From contig CALETF010000060.1 in NCBI GenBank assembly GCA_937920005.1, forward strand, positions 1 to 7,720: a DNA stretch of 7,720 nucleotides, in the 5' to 3' direction. Of the stretch, positions 6,103 through 7,720 are shown in pieces. Source of the DNA: an uncultured Candidatus Altimarinota bacterium. Lineage in GTDB: Bacteria; Patescibacteriota; Gracilibacteria; BD1-5; JAGOOR01. A model generated the notes under the pieces. That model was not told where the DNA came from and did no database searches. It saw nothing but the letters and a program-made list of their open reading frames with translations. How positions within the stretch are numbered: position 1 is the stretch's first letter; the number at the start of each line of letters is the position of its first letter. The translations under genes and the position numbers were made by a program.

Positions 6103-7026
6103 TTATCGTACAAATAACTTCACTTCCCAAGCACCTCCTGGAAGTGTATAGCCGAGAATCCATGGATTGAGTTCGCGGAGTTCCTGATAATCAATATCAT
6201 TTTCGAGGCACCAGATTCGCAGGTCGAGAACAGGACCATCGATGATTTTTGTTTTTGTTTCTGGAGCTTCGAAGACTTGTCCAAGCATCTCGGGAGAAAG
6301 CAATTTCCACCTATTTTGCATGAGGTATTTGATAGCCACAATACGATAGATATAATTCCCTGTTTCACTATTGAGTACGAGATCATAGTATGTCTTGGCC
6401 TGTGGTTGAGCTGCTTGGTCACGCTGAAGTCCACTTTCCCCGCGGTTGTAGGCAGCAGCCGCGAGAGTCCAATTTTCAAAAATAGTATTGAGGTTTCTGA
6501 GGTAGGCTCCTGCTGCTCTCGTGGCTTTCTCAAAGTGGAGACGCTCATCTATCTCGCTATCGACTCGGAGACCGTAACGACGAGCTGTGTCGGGCATCAT
6601 CTGCCAGATTCCTCGGGCACCAGTATGGCTCTCTGCATCATTTCGGAGACTACTTTCTGCAACAGCGAGATATTTGAAGTCCTGTGGTATGCCTATCTCA
6701 TGAAAATAAGACTCTATATAGGGAAAATAAGTTCGAGCGTATTTGTGGTAGAGGAGAAATTGATAGAGCGTCAGATGTGTAACCAAGAGCTCGTTTTCGA
6801 GTTTTTCTCGTCCAAAAGGGTTCACGAGTGGATCCATCGGCACTCTCTCTCCTGCGAAATCCACCTGTGTCAGATCGATATTGAGTGGAGTAAAGACGAT
6901 TTTTTCACCTGTATAGCTCATGTATGGCAATCGAAAAAATACCACTCCAGAGAGGAGGAGTAAAATCACGAGGACCATAATAACAAATATTTTTGGCCGG
7001 CCGATGAGGAATCATTCCCAATTCAT
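6103..7026 (-). CDS. Membrane-anchored lytic transglycosylase, MltD/Slt type (307 aa)
   Basis: This enzyme cleaves the glycan strands of peptidoglycan between MurNAc and GlcNAc, outside the cytoplasmic membrane. The catalytic domain shows the usual series: AVAESSL with the catalytic Glu124, TGARGIWQMMP (135-145), DERLHF plus AGAYLRNL (160-179), LAAAAYNRG (188-196) and NYIYRIVAIKYL (224-235). The last 45 residues (DLRIWCLENDIDYQELRELNPW and following) resemble the C-terminal module after the MltD catalytic domain. The start is set by code 25: the ATG at 7024-7026 gives MNWEGFLIGRPK before the membrane helix (13-31), with UGA (7012-7014) as Gly5. Under the standard code a later Met17 would be called and the basic flank of the helix lost. 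No lipobox is seen, so anchoring is by the helix. The substrate could be the cell's own wall or that of a host. Confidence 0.92.
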
Positions 7027-7032
7027 ACGATG

Positions 7033-7038
7033 AGTATA
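7033..7038 (-). promoter_or_regulatory. -10-like hexamer of a candidate leaderless promoter for the transglycosylase
   Basis: TATACT on the minus strand ends six bases before the ATG at 7026, so transcription would start at the start codon. The -35 region would fall in the T-run and stem of the rpsO terminator and has no good match. The same hexamer is used in the stronger promoter at 4528-4533. Confidence 0.35.
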
Positions 7039-7050
7039 CGAATTTTTCAC

Positions 7051-7080
7051 AAAAAAATACTCCCAGAGGGAGTATTTTTA
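7051..7080 (-). terminator. Intrinsic terminator of rpsO
   Basis: TACTCCC (7058-7064) pairs with GGGAGTA (7068-7074) around a three-base loop, and A and T runs extend the stem by five AT pairs. On the minus strand the stem is followed by seven T. The element is nearly symmetrical and could work in both directions, but the genes on both sides are on the minus strand. It lies just downstream of the rpsO stop. Confidence 0.85.
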
Positions 7081-7091
7081 GGAGAAAGATA

Positions 7092-7478
7092 TTATTTCTT
7101 TTTTGCTGTTTTCTTTGCAGGAGCCTTCTTTTCTGCTTTTGGAGCAGCTTTTTCAGTTTTTGCTTTTTTTTCTGCTTTTGGAGCAGCTTTTTCAGCTTTA
7201 GCAGCCTTCTCAGCAGATTTGATACCCTCGAGCTCTTCAGTTATTTTTTTGAAAGCTTCTGGATTTGTCTTTGCGAGATAGTTCTTGAGACGACGACGCT
7301 TCTGGACGAGACCGAGAAGTCCACGGCGGCTGTGATTATCCTTCTTGTGTTCATTGAGATGCGCAGTAAGTGCATCAATACGAACAGAGAGGAGTGCTAT
7401 CTGTACTTCTGGAGAACCAGTGTCGCCTTTTTCACGAGCGTACTTGCTGATAATCTCCTTTTTTTGTTCATGCTTCAT
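7092..7478 (-). CDS. rpsO: 30S ribosomal protein S15 with Lys/Ala-rich C-terminal extension (128 aa)
   Basis: S15 binds the central domain of 16S rRNA and helps form the platform of the small subunit. Residues 1-86 match the family throughout: DTGSPEVQIALL (19-30), HLNEHKKDNHSRRGLL (40-55) and KRRRLKNYL (60-68). Bacterial S15 usually ends near residue 88; here about 40 more residues follow, made almost only of Lys, Ala, Glu and Pro, with a 13-residue unit (EKAAPKAEKKA plus two) present twice. The tail resembles histone H1-like or other disordered basic tails and probably contacts rRNA. The gene has no UGA and ends in TAA. It appears to be transcribed alone, from a promoter at 7526-7552 to the terminator at 7051-7080. 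The leader is AT-rich and lacks a Shine-Dalgarno sequence. Confidence 0.97.
   Translation of the reverse strand: MKHEQKKEIISKYAREKGDTGSPEVQIALLSVRIDALTAHLNEHKKDNHSRRGLLGLVQKRRRLKNYLAKTNPEAFKKITEELEGIKSAEKAAKAEKAAPKAEKKAKTEKAAPKAEKKAPAKKTAKKK
7131..7195 (-). repeat. Tandem 39-base repeat inside the rpsO tail
   Basis: A 26-base identical core occurs at 7131-7156 and again at 7170-7195, a period of 39 bases or 13 codons. It encodes the repeated EKAAPKAEKKA unit of the S15 tail. The near-perfect DNA identity suggests recent duplication, and copy number may vary between relatives. Confidence 0.85.
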
Positions 7479-7525
7479 AATAAAAAATGAGAAATTAAAA
7501 TCCGAGTGAAGCCTCAGACGGGGGC

Positions 7526-7552
7526 ATTGTAGGGTTTTTTAGGTTTTTGCAA
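7526..7552 (-). promoter_or_regulatory. Promoter for rpsO
   Basis: On the minus strand TTGCAA (7547-7552) and TACAAT (7526-7531) are 15 bases apart; shifting the -35 by one base to TTTGCA gives 16. The predicted start near 7519 leaves a leader of about 41 bases. The -35 element overlaps the last codons of the upstream gene, whose stop is at 7539-7541. Confidence 0.5.
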
Positions 7553-7720
7553 ATCGTTTGAGAAATTTTGCAATTTTTGATTGAGGCGGGAGAACCGGCG
7601 CAACCGTCCGTGCTTTGCCTGTTTTTTCGAGACTGTGTAAATCCTGTTCCGCTTCAGCAATTTGTTTGAGCAAATCTACCTCTCGAATGATAGCGCCATA
7701 GGGACGACTCGTCGAAGGAC
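7539..7720 (-). CDS. C-terminal 60 residues of an unrecognised gene (partial, runs off right edge)
   Basis: One minus-strand frame is open from the window edge to TAA at 7539-7541. The visible part has a helical, charged stretch (VDLLKQIAEAEQDLHSLEK) and ends in a basic, probably helical segment (KIAKFLKRFAKT) after a short Pro-rich linker. Codon use is like that of the neighbours. The other two frames on this strand soon meet stops. No family can be named from so short a piece. No terminator follows it before rpsO, so some read-through into rpsO is possible. Confidence 0.6.
   Translation of the reverse strand, partial: PSTSRPYGAIIREVDLLKQIAEAEQDLHSLEKTGKARTVAPVLPPQSKIAKFLKRFAKT

Noticed and set aside
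7479..7519. Structured S15 autoregulatory leader upstream of rpsO
   Set aside because: Only short, mutually exclusive pairings (three to four base pairs) can be drawn in the roughly 41-base leader, which is too little to support a specific regulatory RNA.
1..7720. UGA as tryptophan (Mycoplasma-type code) or selenocysteine
   Set aside because: The UGA positions match conserved Gly in AtpA, AtpH, Nudix and PrmC motifs. UGG is used for Trp. Fifteen sites in ordinary housekeeping genes do not fit selenocysteine insertion.

Overview
The window comes from a bacterium that reads UGA as glycine (translation table 25), which points to the candidate phyla Gracilibacteria (BD1-5/GN02) or Absconditabacteria (SR1) in the CPR/Patescibacteria. 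All twelve genes that I can support lie on the minus strand, so transcription runs from high to low coordinates. With the standard code most of them break into pieces. With UGA as Gly they become full-length proteins. I count 15 in-frame UGA codons, and several fall on family-invariant glycines: the first Gly of the Nudix box, the Val-Gly-Asp-Gly of AtpA, the Gly-Gly of AtpH, and the FxxGD and ExGxxQ positions of PrmC. All 12 visible stop codons are TAA (9) or TAG (3). None is TGA.

Layout in the direction of transcription: the C-terminal end of an unrecognised gene (7539-7720); rpsO (ribosomal protein S15 with a Lys/Ala-rich tail), closed by a strong hairpin terminator; a membrane-anchored lytic transglycosylase of the MltD/Slt type (6103-7026); a small Gly/Cys-rich putative membrane protein (5748-6065); a PrmC-type methyltransferase without its N-terminal domain (5028-5714); a Nudix hydrolase (4560-5009); a small protein resembling a degenerate metallo-beta-lactamase fold (4027-4485), with a good promoter in front and two tandem terminators behind; then a second transcription unit made of an unrecognised 277-residue protein (2983-3816) followed by the F-type ATP synthase genes atpB, atpE, atpF, atpH and the first 307 codons of atpA, which runs off the left edge.

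The ATP synthase genes encode subunits a, c, b, delta and alpha, in the usual bacterial order, and probably continue with gamma, beta and epsilon outside the window. The c subunit ion site looks proton-type. Subunit delta lacks most of its N-terminal domain. The PrmC homologue would modify release factor; an organism that reads UGA as Gly is expected to rely on RF1 alone.

Upstream signals are unusual. Shine-Dalgarno sequences are essentially absent and leaders are AT-rich. Three genes (7026, 6065 and 5009) have a -10-like hexamer ending exactly six bases before the ATG, as expected for leaderless mRNAs. I see no tRNA, rRNA, CRISPR array, insertion sequence or attachment site, and no gene-free stretch longer than 300 bases; the longest gap (3817-4026) holds two terminators and the presumed promoter region of the atp operon.
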